The position numbers and the translations under genes were made by a program. 64,000 bases of DNA from Schistocerca nitens (lineage: Eukaryota; Arthropoda; Insecta; Orthoptera; Acrididae), in contig NC_064622.1 of the NCBI RefSeq assembly GCF_023898315.1, positions 358,651,234-358,715,233 of the forward strand. The letters are read 5' to 3'. The notes beneath the pieces were generated by a model that was not told the origin of the DNA, did no database searches, and worked only from the letters and a program-made list of their open reading frames with translations. Below are positions 1 to 11,513 of this stretch, in pieces; position 1 is the stretch's first letter, and every line of letters begins with the position of its first letter.

Positions 1-1172
1 ATTCTACAGCTATGTATATGCTTCAAAATCAAAGTGAAAAAACCTAAGCAACTGAAGAATCGTTAATGAGGTTAATTATTTTAGATCTACAGTTTAGTCA
101 TGTCCAAACATTTGGAAAAACAGTGCATTTGCCAAATGCATTTATCCTGCACTTGTGAACTGCAAGTGTTCTCTGGCAACAGTTACAGTTTAGAAACCAT
201 GCATTTTCACACAATAAACTAATCATTCTGCGAGTGTCGAAACAGTAATTAACAAACTTTTCTCACTTCACTGTATAGTACTTCGCACTCAGGCATAATG
301 TGGCTGCAGTGTGGCAAAGTCAATGTAACAACTGGTAAGTGGAAAAATTTGAAAGCTGTAAGTTTCAGAAAGTTATAATTATAGCCTATATTTTTGCAGG
401 ATCGACTGCTGGGTCTGATATCTCACAAGAGTGCTTTTTTTCCCCTCCTTAAAATGTGAGAACAAGTTTGCTATGTTTCCTTGTTAGCTGACCAACATCC
501 ACATTATGCACAATCTAATGACATCCGCATGTTATGAAATACTGCCTTAAATCTTCAAACCCAGCAAGATGCTGACATCCAATCGACTGTAAATATAAGT
601 ATCTTTTCCACATTACTGTCATGTGGTAAAATCTGTTCTATGCAACTTTTCAGCTGTAGATATTCTAATCCTATCACTGACAGTAAAAAAAATCTTCAAG
701 GAAATGGTGACCACTAGTTTATCTAACATTTAATTATGTCCATTTTATATAACAGCAAGTGTTACAGCACTTGTTTTAATAACACTCAGATCATCTGGAA
801 AATCTCTCCAAACACAACTACTCCTGAACTCTGGAAATGGAAAGTGATTCTCCAATATGTGCTAGGCCACAGGTATCTGCTATGTTTTCACATTAATGTG
901 TTACTGCTCTGAAAATCATGTCAGCGTATTTCAAAATTTCCCCATTTTAGTAGCTGACGAGTATACTGTCTCAAATCAAACAGATATTTTTCTGTGCATC
1001 TTTCAATTAAAAGTAACTGGTTCAAAGAACATCAACAAAAATTTCAATTACTATTTCCATTCTGTGGAGATAAGACACTTTCAATCATGAGATATTAAAC
1101 ATTAGATCATTGAAATTTTTTATAGTACAAGACTAACATTGAATTTAAGAAATCACAAATATCTACACTTAC
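1..1172. other. Left edge: akirin intron 3 (inferred), no gene recognised
   Basis: AT-rich sequence with no convincing coding homology on either strand. It should be intronic for akirin if the last exon is further left. The only candidate terminal exon fitting the phase (acceptor at 88-87 on the minus strand) would give Tyr-Leu-Lys-stop rather than Tyr-Leu-Ser-stop. I regard that as weak. Confidence 0.5.
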
Positions 1173-1335
1173 AACTTGGTACAGCAGCAGCCTCAAAACG
1201 TTTCTGAATCTGATCGTAAGTAAATTTCACAAAGGCATCATACTGCTCTGATAGCTTTATGTTTAAAACACGATCGTACTCCTCACGAATTTGGCTCTCT
1301 CGCTCCTTCAGCATGCGTTCACAAATCAAACCAAC
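1173..1335 (-). CDS. akirin: akirin, coding exon 3 (C-terminal domain, lacks last residues)
   Basis: The exon encodes the most conserved akirin segment: [20 protein letters not shown] followed by [20 protein letters not shown], thought to form a helical dimerisation region. The acceptor AG is at 1337-1336. The open frame runs on to a stop at 1153-1155 (ending CKCRYL), but akirins end in PSYLS. A strong GTAAGT donor at 1172-1167 falls exactly after the bases encoding Pro-Ser plus the T of the next codon. I therefore infer splicing to a tiny last exon supplying Tyr-Leu-Ser-stop, giving about 182 residues (fly about 200). No convincing AG+AYYTNTCN-stop was found between 1 and 1172, so that exon is probably outside the window. 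The alternative is intron retention with a CKCRYL tail. Confidence 0.9.
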
Positions 1336-1379
1336 CTGGAAAATGTTGAAACATATAACGAGTATCAATGACATTGACA

Positions 1380-2565
1380 AAATCTGTACATTTTATTATA
1401 ATTTTAATACAGTAATGCTAATTTTACACCAATAATCTATTCTTAGTGTTAGCAATACTCAAATTTTAACCAGCAATTGACAGACTGTCCCTAGAAGAAT
1501 TACGTGAATAAATTCTCAAAACAAAAAGTAAGCCACATATAAAGCCTTTTATTGCTTATGAAACTGCTAGTGCACGTAATGTCAATGAATCTGCTTGCTC
1601 TTAAAGCATATGTGGACACAAATTTTGGGTGTAGATCACTAAGATGATTCTGTCTAACCCTGTGCCTGGTTAGTATTAAACAAAGATCTGGAAATTCAGG
1701 GTACCAGAATTCTGAAGCAACAGCAACCATTTTATCTTACATTTACCTTATTTTGATTACTACTTCTATAACAGTGGCAGTCCTTCCAATACCACAATGG
1801 TCTTGCTCTCCAAATGAACAACAGGAATTTATAAAAGTGTAGGATTAACAATGACATGGTACTGTATTAAATATTTCAACAGCCCACTACAGTTCACTTT
1901 CTTCCTGTTTACCACTGTCAACTCATCAAACCGAATGCCATGCATATGCAGAATTAGGAATTATGTACATGTTTCATATGCAACTATCGGATTTGTGCAC
2001 AATGATGAAAACTGATGAATTGGGCAATAATTGAAGTTGCAAGTTTTCAAAACACAAGGTGCTAATCAAAAGTTACTGAAATTTAACTAAGCATGTTAAC
2101 AAAAGAGTTAGTCAGTCCACTTTGGCACTCCACTATCCATATTGACAAATGTTCCTAAAATTGTAGCAAGCAGCACTGATTGGAGGCATTACATTTATCA
2201 TCCATAACTGTAGTTTCATAGTCGTGTTTTCTGAGTGTACAGTTTTAACTGTACCTGGCATGAATGAAATACCAAAACAAGGCAGAACTGCGCAAAATGT
2301 CAAAGCAAACTTTTGATGACAATGCTAGTCCAACCAACTTTGGAAATAGGATTGAAAAAAAAAAGGACCAATAGGTTGATGATTACAGATAACTGAACTG
2401 GTATCACTGAGTCCATACAATGGGGAACACGATTCTTAGATGACAAAGACCTCTACCACTGACAAACAAAGTTACTGTATGCATCAATGAGTCACATTAA
2501 GGACTAATAGCATTAAGAGGGGGTTAGCAGCAAACAAAGGGTTACCTACAATTATTTGCTACTAA
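1380..2565. other. Intronic sequence, nothing recognised
   Basis: AT-rich akirin intron sequence between exon 3 and the RTE insertion. Only short frames without recognisable homology are present on either strand. Confidence 0.5.
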
Positions 2566-2792
2566 TGCAATACATGGTTCATGGTGTGGGTTCCTGTAGT
2601 CATGTCATAGTTCATGAACCACGGGCAACGTATGAGTGGCCAAGTAAGTGGTCCCGACAGTCGGGATACCAGTTACTTTGGAATAAGGCTGGGCATCTCG
2701 GACAAATTCTGAGTCGTGGTCACCTTTGTGCTCATACGGCAAAGACTACCAAATCCACCGGTTCGTCCCTCAGCCGTTAGGGGTAAAACCCA

Positions 2793-3380
2793 ATGGGACT
2801 CGGGGTAAGTAAGGCTAGCAACCTGCTTCCCTGGTACTTTAAATATGATGCTGGCAACAATCAGAGCAAAATGCCTCGGACCTTTGGAGGTGACAGAGTC
2901 CCACCTCTAACTGACAAACCAGGGACTCCTAAGATACGACTTGGCAAACAAATGGTAATGCGATGGGGAGCTATTAATATCAATGGGGGTTACTCTGGGA
3001 AGAAGGTAGAGCTGGCAGAGGCTGCAAGTAAGATGGGGCTGGACGTTTTAGCTGTTAGTGACATTCGGGTAAGGGGTGAGAAAGAAGAGGAAGTGGGAGA
3101 ATACAAGGTCTACCTGTCAGGAGTCAAAGCAGGAATAGCACAATGGGGTGTAGGGCTTTACATCAGGAAAGAAATTGAACCCAGCGTAGTTGCAATAAGG
3201 TCTGTAAACGAACGACTGATGTGGATAGATTTGACAGTGTCTAGCAAGAAAATTAGGATTGTGTCAGTATATTCACATTGTGAAGGGGCAGATCAAGATA
3301 AGACGGATAGTTTTTATGAGGCACTCAGTGATGTAGTTGTTAAGAGTAAAGGACAAGGACAGTGTTCTGCTCATGGGTGA
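2793..3380 (+). pseudogene. RTE endonuclease, N-terminal part (frameshifted)
   Basis: This frame encodes the start of an APE-type endonuclease: WGAININGG with the first Asn motif, then LDVLAVSDIRV, then an internal GVGLYIRKE strand. The usual catalytic Glu of the SETRW-type motif is Asp here (SDIRV). The protein breaks near 3350, where an extra A in a run (AAAGGACAAGGAC) moves the frame. The next frame resumes with DKDSVLLMGDFNARIG. Homology is to RTE-like insect elements, recognised by motif only. Confidence 0.8.
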
Positions 3381-4824
3381 TTTTAACGCCAGGATTGGAA
3401 ATCGAACAGAAGGGTATGAAAAGGTTATGGGTAAATTTGGAGAGGATATGGAGGCCAACAGGAACGGGAAACAACTCTTGGATTTCTGTGCCAGTATGGG
3501 CATAGTAATCACAAACTCCTTTTTTAAACATAAGAACATTCACCGGTATACTTGGGAAGGTAGGGGAACCAGATCTGTCATTGACTATATAATAACAGAT
3601 CAGGAATTCAGGAAGGCTGTGAGGGACACACGTGTATTCAGGGGATTCTTTGATGACACTGATCATTATTTAATCTGCAGTGAAATTGGGATTGTGAGGC
3701 CGAAAGTGCAGGAGGTCAGGTCCATATGTAGGAGAATAAGAGTGGAGAAGCTTCAGGATAAGGAAATCAGGCACAAGTACATAACAGTGATCTCAGAAAG
3801 GTACCAGTTAGTTGAATGTAGTCAATTACAGTCATTGGAAAAGGAATGGACAAGGTACAGGGACACAGTACTAGAAGTGGCTAAAGAATGTCTTGGAACA
3901 GTAGTGTGCAAAAGAAGGATGAAGCAAACAGCTTGGTGGAATGACACAGTCAAGGCAGCCTGTAAAAGGAAAAAGAAGGCGTATCAAAAATGGCTACATA
4001 CTAGAACTCAGGTAGACAGAGAAAGTTATGTTGAAGAAAGAAACAAAGCCAAACAGATAATTGCAGCATCCAAGAAGAAATCTTGGGAAGACTTTGGAAA
4101 CAGGTTGGAGACTATGGGTCAAGCTGCTGGAAAACCATTCTGGAGTGTAATTAGCAGTCTTCGAAAGGGAGGTAAGAAGGAAATGACAAGTATTTTGGAC
4201 AGGTCAGGAAAACTGCTGGTGAATCCTGTGGATGCCTTAGGCAGATGGAGGGAATACTTTGAAGAGTTGCTCAATGCAGGTGAAAATACGATCAGTAATG
4301 TTTCAGATTTCGAGGTAGAATGGGATAGGAATGATGATGGAAATAGGATCACATTTGAGGAAGTGGAGAAAATGTTCAATAGATTGCAGTGCAATAAAGC
4401 AGCTGGGGTGGATGAAATTAAGTCGGAACTCATCAAATACAGTGGAATGTCAGGTCTTAAATGGCTACACAGGATAATTGAAATGGCCTGGGAGTCGGGA
4501 CAGGTTCCATCAGACTGGACAAAAGCAGTAATCACACCAATCTTTAAACATGGAAACAGAAAAGATTGTAACAACTACAGAGGTATCTCTTTAATCAGTG
4601 TTGTGGGTAAAATGTTCTCAGGTATTGTTGAAAGGAAAGTGCGAGTATTAGTTGAGGACCAATTGGATGAAAATCAGTGTGGGTTTAGGCCTCTTAGAGG
4701 TTGTCAGGACCAGATCTTTAGCTTACGGCAAATAATGGAGAAGTGTTATGAGTGGAACAGGGAATTGTATCTATGCTTTATAGATCTAGAAAAGGCATAT
4801 GACCGGGTTCCAGGAGGAAGTTAA
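3337..4824 (+). pseudogene. RTE endonuclease C-terminus and reverse transcriptase palm/fingers
   Basis: The frame opens inside the endonuclease with the catalytic GDFN motif (LLMGDFNARIG), then SVIDYIITD and DTDHYLI (the D-H pair). After a basic linker the reverse transcriptase begins: AAGVDEIKSELIK, NYRGISLISVVGK, NQCGFRPLRGCQDQ and LCFIDLEKAYDRVP, the last carrying the first catalytic Asp. A one-base loss at about 4813-4820 stops this frame just after YDRVP. The next segment resumes at LMSVLRDYGIG. Confidence 0.85.
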
Positions 4825-5886
4825 TGTCTGTTCTACGAGATTATGGAATAGGAGGCAAACTTTTGCAAGCAATTAAAGGTCTTTACATGGACAGTCAGGC
4901 AGCAGTTAGAGTTGACGGTAAACTGAGTTCATGGTTCAGAGTAGTTTCAGGGGTAAGACAAGGCTGCAACCTGTCTCCAAATGTTGTTCATATTATTTAT
5001 GGATCATATGTTGAAAACAATAGACTGGCTGGGTGAGATTAAGATATGTGAACACAAAATAAGCAGCCTTGCATATGCGGATGACTTAGTTGTGATGGCA
5101 GATTCGATTGAAAGTTTGCAAAGTAATATTTCAGAGCTAGATCAGAAATGTAAGGACTATGGTATGAAGATTAGCATCTCCAAAATGAAAGTAATGTCAG
5201 TGGGAAAGAAATATAAACGGATTGAGTGCCAAATAGAAGGAACAAAGTTAGAACAGGTGGACGGTTTCAAGTACTTAGGATGCATATTCTCACAGGATGG
5301 CAACATAGTGAAAGAACTGGAAGCGAGGTGTAGTGAAGCTAATGCAGTGAGCGCTCAGCTACGATCTACTCTCTTCTGCAAGAAAGAAGTCAGTACCAAG
5401 ACTAAGTTATCTGTGCACCGTACAATCTTTCGACCAACTTTGTTGTATGGGAGCGAAAGCTGGGTGGATTCAGGTTACCTTATCAACAAGGTTGAGGTTA
5501 CGGATATGAAAGTAGCTAGTATGATTGCAGGTACTAGTAGATGCGAACAATGGCAGGAGGTTGTCCACAATGAGGAAATCAAAGAAAAACTGGGAATGAA
5601 CTCTATAGATGTAGAAGTCAGGGCGAACAGGCTTAGATGGTGGGGTCATGTTACACGCATGGCAGAAGCAAGGTTACCCAAGAGACTCATTGGTTCAGCA
5701 GTAGAGAGTAGGAGGAGTCGGGGAAGACCAAGGAGAAGGTACCTGGATTCGGTTAAGAATGATTTTGAAGTAATAGGTTTAACATCAGAAGAGGCACCAA
5801 TGTTAGCACTAAATAGGGGATCATGGAGGAATTTTATAAGGGGGCCATGCTCCAGACTGAATGCTGAAAGGCATAATCAGTCTTAA
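4824..5886 (+). pseudogene. RTE reverse transcriptase YADD region and C-terminal domain
   Basis: Two frames joined by an extra A at about 4979-4981. The first carries MSVLRDYGIGGKLLQAI and SGVRQGCNLSP. The second carries MLFILFMDHM, the catalytic AYADDLVVM, GFKYLGCIFSQDG (thumb) and RRWGHVTRM-like RLRWWGHVTRM near the end, stopping at 5884-5886 just before the ATG tail. All core RT motifs are present. Only the frame is broken, which suggests fairly recent inactivation. Confidence 0.85.
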
Positions 5887-5913
5887 ATGATGATGATGAT
5901 GATGTGCAATACA

Positions 5914-7430
5914 CTTTGTATTAAATGCATTTGCAATAGCTGCTGCAAAGAGAAATCTTCATTCTGGGACTAACACATTCCTCTGCCATACTGCATTATG
6001 CAGCTAAAACATGAAGTCACTACATTTCCTCAGAGTTTGTGACTTTGCTTTACATTTATTCATTACCTTTAGCTTCAAAACTTCTCATTTCTACATTACT
6101 GCATACAATACTGTTGTTTACTACTAAAGATCCCTAAACACTAACAAAGCCTAAATTTTACAAACTTATTGGATCAATGAGAGAAATTCAAAATTGTCTG
6201 TGTCAATGAACTTAAGGTACAGCTGTTGCAATTAAATCAAAATCTTTAACATCACGCATAATTTATTCAGCACAGTCAACATACGATCAAACTGACCATG
6301 CTTTCAGCATTTCATATTCACATGTTTATCCCCAATATCTGAAGTTCTGTGTATTCATAATGTGCAATCTGAAATAACTACAGAAAACAAAGACTGTGTT
6401 TATCTGCTGACAGAGGGCTCTAAGTCCAAAAGAACTACCATGCCTTGTATTTTACTTGTAAGTTCCTCTTATTATTAAAGATGATCACAGTATGTATTTA
6501 AAAAGCTTACATTGCTTTCACAATTTTCTGTAAACTTTTTACACACATTTTCCATCATATTTTATGCATCATCAGCTTCAAAAATCAGAGTAATTTCAAA
6601 GTTATTTTTTCACTTGAGAACACTATTAGAAACTAGACTATTAAAAATGAGAAGGGCATGATTTATTGCTGGAACCAAAAATTTGACATTCATTACTGGA
6701 AGTGACAGTGTGTAGAGGTGCGACAGATATAGAAGATGCTTCTCACTATTGCATCCTTTCACATAGCAACATAACTTTTGGTACCATTTATGTAGTGGCT
6801 CTTCCTAGTTTTTTTTTCCTCCCTTTTCTGGTGTCTTCATCCCAAAAATACATAGGGTTGGCACAGTTACTATTTTGCATCGATTTGGTATGGTTAATTT
6901 AAGGGGTGGCGTGATTCCCTTCCTATCATTTTTTTGTCCCCCCCCCCCCAAAGATGGAAAAAGAGGGAAACAGCCCAAAAACCACATCCAGGTGCTGACT
7001 GGCACACCAGCTATCATTAACCCACAGGACCTGCACACCTGGTCAAATCCCAGAAGTGGCCTACTGCTATCTGCATTTTTCAAGGTTTGTGGTAATATGT
7101 ATTCATAACATGTGCCAAAATAATTTAAGGCATGTTCTATAACATAGCTCTAAACTCTGCCCCATCAGTACTAACTGACCATCATGTCATCCTCTGCCAG
7201 TACCTCTGCCAGGCCTCTGGTATTGAGTGGCACGCAGTCGGCACACCGCATTTCTATCCATTGCCAATTTTCACGACCTGGAACCACTACTACTGACATT
7301 ACTGACTTCATCCAAATATGTTATACGCGGCGTTTAGCCAAAAATAAAAGTGACTGATGTAGGAGCTCCAGATGGCCAAAGATTTAGAAAAAATAGCATT
7401 TTTGGCATGGGTCAGGTGAGGCATTAGCCA
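5914..7430. other. Intronic sequence, nothing recognised
   Basis: Intron sequence to the right of the RTE target duplication. It contains a C homopolymer at about 6941-6950 and T runs near 6810-6820. No coding homology was seen on either strand. Confidence 0.5.
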
Positions 7431-8100
7431 TTTATATAAGTGTACAGAGGAGTCTCAGAAAAATGTAGACACTCTTTGATAGTTACTATTTTTGGAACAA
7501 AATGACATACTGTTGCCAATTTTGTGTGGTAACATAGTCCATTGTTTTCTCAACAGATCTTCACATGCGTTTTTCCAACATATGATAGTTCAGTAATGAA
7601 TGAAGCATAATTGTCATTTCAGCAATGAAAGGCCATATTGAAGTGGTACTGTAAGTACAAAAGTATGATTGAGGTACAACGGCAATGGCGTAATATATAC
7701 AGAACTCAGCCAGCAACATGTGCAACAACTTATCATATTCATGATAAATTTGCAGCCAATGGTCCTGTTCAGGATGTGCATCAGGGGAGGTCTGGCCAAA
7801 GAAATACATCAACAAGTCCAGCTCCCAGCACTGCTGTGTTGCAACATTTTACTAGGTCACTTCAAAAACCAGTGAAGCAGCATGCAGGTAAAAGTGGGGT
7901 AAGCTGATCAAGCATACGATGAATTCTGAAGGCTGCAAAGTGAAAGTATACATTCCAAGAGCATTGCATGCTATGAACAAGGATGACCCGGATTGAAGGA
8001 TGAAAAACTGAGTGGTTTGACAACATACTTCCCGAGAATGATCAATTTGCATTTCTGGTCTGACAAGGCGTAATGCAAACTCAACACAACTGCAAACTGC
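7430..8100 (+). pseudogene. Tc3/mariner-like transposase N-terminal fragment (degenerate)
   Basis: The plus-strand frame from about 7638 encodes an HTH-type DNA-binding region (MIEVQRQWRNIYRTQPATCA, HDKFAANGPVQDVHQGRSGQ, QHFTRSLQKPVKQ) and then RRILKAAKWKYTFQEH after stops. I recognise this as the N-terminal (DUF4817-type) half of a transposase family common in insects. Several stops and a missing C-terminal half make it a remnant. The foldback at 54.1 kb carries what looks like the C-terminal end of the same broad family. The region from 7430 (GTGTACAGAGGAGTCTCAG) may be its terminal sequence. Confidence 0.55.
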
Positions 8101-8189
8101 CACAACTGCATGTACTGAACCCACGGCGATTACAATCAGACGAGATCCCCTATCACTCAAAACAGCTCCACAATTGGCACCACGCGGCT

Positions 8190-8276
8190 GAGGAAAAACC
8201 TCTGGCAGTACCGGGAATCGAACCCAGGTCACTCAAATGGCAGTCTGCCACACTGACCACTCACCTACGAAGATGA
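8190..8276 (-). repeat. tRNA-derived SINE fragment
   Basis: On the minus strand this reads as a tRNA-like segment. An A-box-like region (GTGAGTGGTCAGTGTGGC) is followed by the B-box-like GGTTCGATTCC and GGTACTGCCAG. Without a full cloverleaf and with the SINE-type body attached, I take it as a SINE head, not a tRNA gene. Confidence 0.6.
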
Positions 8277-10315
8277 GCCATTATAGAACATTTGTTTTCC
8301 AATTTTAATTTTTTAAGAGGAAAAGGGTGTATAAATGTGACATGAATGTAAACATTATGCTACACTATTGGTCAATCTGTTTGCAAATCTATATTTGGCG
8401 TTCACTTTTGTTGGCTTTGCCAACTCTCAACAGAATTATAACTTTTCAATCTAATCCAGACCTCGGGCTACACTGCAAATAAGTGTCACCGCAGCCAAAA
8501 TTTCAAAGGGGTTCCAACATTACACTCTAGCCCATTTTTTAAAAATATAATACAGACTTTTTTATAGCTACAAATGTTACCACAATAGGTTTTGTTCTGA
8601 GAAATGCCTAATGATTTTGGCACATTAAATCTCAAAGTTCACACACTTCACTTGAAGATAGTTGAAAAATTAAGAATCTCTTCATGTTCTTTTTGCATAT
8701 GTGCAGTTGTGTTAAGATAATAGCAGAAACTGGCTAAATCAGAATCACACTTAGCAACAACAACAAAGAATTCTGTAGAAAGAATTGCAAATTGCCGACA
8801 ATGTAATAGATTTCAAACTGGTAGTAATATTAATATTGTAGGCAAGGCTAATTCTGAATAGCTCAACTGGTGAATCAAGGACAGACTCGTTTATGAAAAC
8901 GAATAATTGACAGAACATTAACATAGTGATGCGAATTACAGCCAAGACGTGAAACTGGAATTATTAGCACTTTAGACAACGCATTCCCAATTTATTGCTA
9001 TATACGTTCATAAAATGAACAGTAATTGCCACTTAATTCAAAGGTTTCCTCTCACATATTTTTTCTAGACACAAGGTGCTTCATTACTCAAGACTACCTT
9101 TCTCCCATCTTCATGAGAGCAACATTACACGACCTGTTCTATCCTCATAAAACATATGTATGCTGTGTGTGGTGTATTCTGGTCTATTAATTTGCACTGT
9201 ATTACCTTGACAAACCCTGCACCATTGTGAGATGATCCTTGGATGAATAAAGACAAAGTTTTTTAGCTCAGTGTTTGCCTGACTAGACATCTACATAAAG
9301 TAAGTGTATGTTAAAGTGTTAAGTGGGTAATCAATATTTCTAATGTGGTATTTTAAAGTGGTTTCAAAACCATAGCTGTACAAACTTTCATGACGGAATC
9401 TAAGATCTATTCATGTCGTAACAAAAAACAACATCCTTTAATTTTTTTATTATACTGACTTTTCGCTGTAGCCAATTACCTTTGAACTCCACACATACTG
9501 CAAAAAGGAAAGAGAGCGCTCAAAGACAATGTTACGCGAAGAAGAGAAGATGGAAAGGGGAGGAAATATAGTAACATACAAATGTGTTTCTCATGTACAA
9601 TGGTATATTTTGTGGCTTTTTGTGTCACTTCGGTTGAGCATCACTAGACTGTAAAGTGCCAAAGCTTGAACAATAATTCTGTAATTATTCTATTAGAAGT
9701 TCTCCTTAAATAACAACACTATATTAATGAAAAATTGTGTAAAGAACCGATATGTAAAGTAGGAAATATTTTTTAATTTGTTTCATAAGTATTGAAATTG
9801 GCACTTTCAATCCTGTTATACCCCTTGGAGTAACCAAACTCAATATTCAATGATACCAAATGTTAGCTCACTGAATTCACCTGGTATCAGACTCCACTAT
9901 TTCAGTAATGAACTGTATTTTGAGACTTCAACTATTGCAATTTACAGATACTGGTTTATGATATACAGAAGGTTCATTCAAGCAGCTGTCACTGGGCTCA
10001 CACACATGCACAGAGCTGACGTCACATTTGAGTAGTATCATCTCCAAATTCTGGTTATTCTGAGTGTGGCTGTTAGCTATTTGAGCAGGAAGTCATAAGT
10101 AGCCAGAAGCTTACTGGAAAATTTTTCTGTTGCTCTCACACTGCAACATTTGCACGTGTGAGTACCTGTCTCAGTTTTAGTGAAGGTAATCTCTCTGTGT
10201 CCCATGTTTATTGTTCTGGTGTTTCGTTTCCGAAGCTGTTGCAGTAGTCATGTTTACACTTCATAACTCACTGTTTAATTGTAATGTATTGACACAAACT
10301 TTATATAACAATGGA
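8277..10315. other. Intronic sequence, nothing recognised
   Basis: About 2 kb of AT-rich akirin intron. Only short frames without recognisable domains, and no clear repeat boundaries. Confidence 0.45.
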
Positions 10316-10436
10316 ACATCCAGGATAGAATGTAATAATATTATGAAAAGGATAATTGCTACTAACCACATAGAGGAGATTCCGAGTCACAGAAAAGCAC
10401 AAGACTGTCAGAAAGAGAGCTTTCCGTCAACATTCG

Positions 10437-10437
<1 letters not shown>

Positions 10438-10492
<55 letters not shown>
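10438..10492. repeat. (TA)n microsatellite
   Basis: About 27 uninterrupted TA units at the edge of the palindrome arm. Confidence 0.95.
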
Positions 10493-10497
<5 letters not shown>

Positions 10498-10574
10498 CAA
10501 AGATGTGACTTGCCAAACGAAAGTGCTGGCAGGTCGATAGACACACAAACAAACACAAACATACACAAAAATTC

Positions 10575-10609
10575 AAGCTTTCGCAACAAACGGTTGCTTC
10601 ATCAGGAAA
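10575..10609 (-). ncRNA. Hammerhead-ribozyme-like core, left arm
   Basis: On the minus strand: CTGATGA (10605-10599), a stem-loop AGCAAC-cgttt-GTTGC, then GAAA (10582-10579), followed by the self-complementary AGCT. CUGANGA-stem-GAAA is the hammerhead catalytic core. PLEs are known to carry such motifs. Activity is inferred. Confidence 0.5.
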
Positions 10610-10799
10610 GAGGGAAGGAGAGGGAAAGACGAAAGGATGTGGGTTTTAAGGGAGAGGGTAAGGAGTCATTCCAATCCCGGGAGCAGAAAGACTTACCTTA
10701 GAGGGAAAAAAGGACAGGTATACACTCGCACACACATATGCAACCGCACATACACAGACTCTTTGCCTTTACAAATGTCTGCTTGTGTCTGTGCGCGCG

Positions 10800-10851
<52 letters not shown>

Positions 10852-11011
10852 CAGACATCTGTAAAGGCAAAGAGTCTGTGTATGTGCGGTTGGATATGTG
10901 TGTGCGTGTGTATACCTGTCCTTTTTTCCCCCTCCCGCTCCCGGGATTGGAATGACTCCTTACCCTCTCCGTTAAAACCCACATCCTTTCGTCTTTCCCT
11001 CTCCTTCCCTC

Positions 11012-11050
11012 TTTCCTGATGAAGCAACTGTTTGTTGCGAAAGCTTGAAT
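11012..11050 (+). ncRNA. Hammerhead-ribozyme-like core, right arm
   Basis: CTGATGA at 11016-11022, stem II AGCAAC-tgttt-GTTGC, then GAAA at 11039-11042 and palindromic AGCT with U next. The three bases after that (GAA) can pair with UUC just before CTGATGA, giving a minimal stem I. Stem III could form only between two molecules through AGCU, or not at all. Confidence 0.52.
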
Positions 11051-11160
11051 TTTGTGTGTATGTTTGTGTGTCTGTCGACCTGCCAGCACTTTCGTTTGGT
11101 AAGTCACACCATCTTTGTTTTTAGATATATTTTTCCCACGTGGAATGTTTCCCTCTATTA

Positions 11161-11161
<1 letters not shown>

Positions 11162-11210
<49 letters not shown>
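11162..11210. repeat. (AC)n microsatellite
   Basis: About 24 AC units inside the minus-strand PLE, just right of the palindrome. Other PLE copies carry CA or CT tracts at the equivalent place. Confidence 0.95.
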
Positions 11211-11212
<2 letters not shown>

Positions 11213-11513
11213 CGATGGCTGCTGAAGCCACACTATGAGCAGCTGCACGATGGGAAATGTGACCGTGTGCTGGGGTAAGGAGGAGGGATAGCAGGGTAGG
11301 GGTGGAGGACAGTAAAGTGCTACTTGTGGGAGCATACAGGGATGAGGTGGAGAGGGCGTAGGGCAGCCAGGAGCAGTCTGTTAGATGGAGGGCAGGGGAG
11401 TGGGGTTAATGGAAATGGAGAGAGGTAAAAAGACCAAGGGTGCATTGCTGGAATAGAGGACCGTGTAGTGCTAGAATGGAAACAGGGAAGGGACTGGAGT
11501 ATGAAGACAAAGA

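Larger units (their letters stand above)
2575..5904 (+). mobile_element. RTE-like non-LTR retrotransposon with 9-bp target duplication
   Basis: A nearly full-length non-LTR element of about 3.33 kb. It is flanked by perfect 9-bp direct repeats TGCAATACA (2566-2574 and 5905-5913) and ends in an ATG trinucleotide tail (about 5888-5904). Its coding region has an APE-type endonuclease followed by a reverse transcriptase and a C-terminal region with RLRWWGHVTRM. A short (trinucleotide) 3' tail rather than poly(A) is typical of RTE-type elements. The coding frame is broken by three single-base indels, so this copy is inactive. It lies inside akirin intron 2 in the opposite transcriptional orientation to akirin. 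Confidence 0.88.
10488..11130. repeat. Palindrome of two inverted PLE 3'-end copies around a CA microsatellite
   Basis: The left arm (about 10488-10790) and right arm (about 10851-11130) are near-perfect inverted repeats of about 280-300 bp. Landmarks in both arms are AACGAAAGTGCTGGCAGGTC, the GCTTTCGCAACAAAC / GTTTGTTGCGAAAGC pair, CCAATCCCGGGAGC and AGAGTCTGTGTATGTGCGG. A (GC)n(AC)n tract at 10792-10848 forms the loop. Each arm carries a hammerhead-like core. The unit resembles the 3' region of a PLE and could form a long hairpin in DNA or RNA. Confidence 0.8.

Noticed and set aside
81-86. Candidate last akirin exon (AG then ATCTAAAATAA on the minus strand)
   Set aside because: Would give Tyr-Leu-Lys instead of Tyr-Leu-Ser and has a poor pyrimidine tract.
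10438-11210. CRISPR-like or tandem array
   Set aside because: Simple dinucleotide repeats and a palindrome in a eukaryotic intron; no regularly spaced repeats with unique spacers.
10698-11335. Long frames rich in CVCVCV or THTHTH
   Set aside because: They are translations of the CA/GT microsatellites and palindrome arms, not genes.
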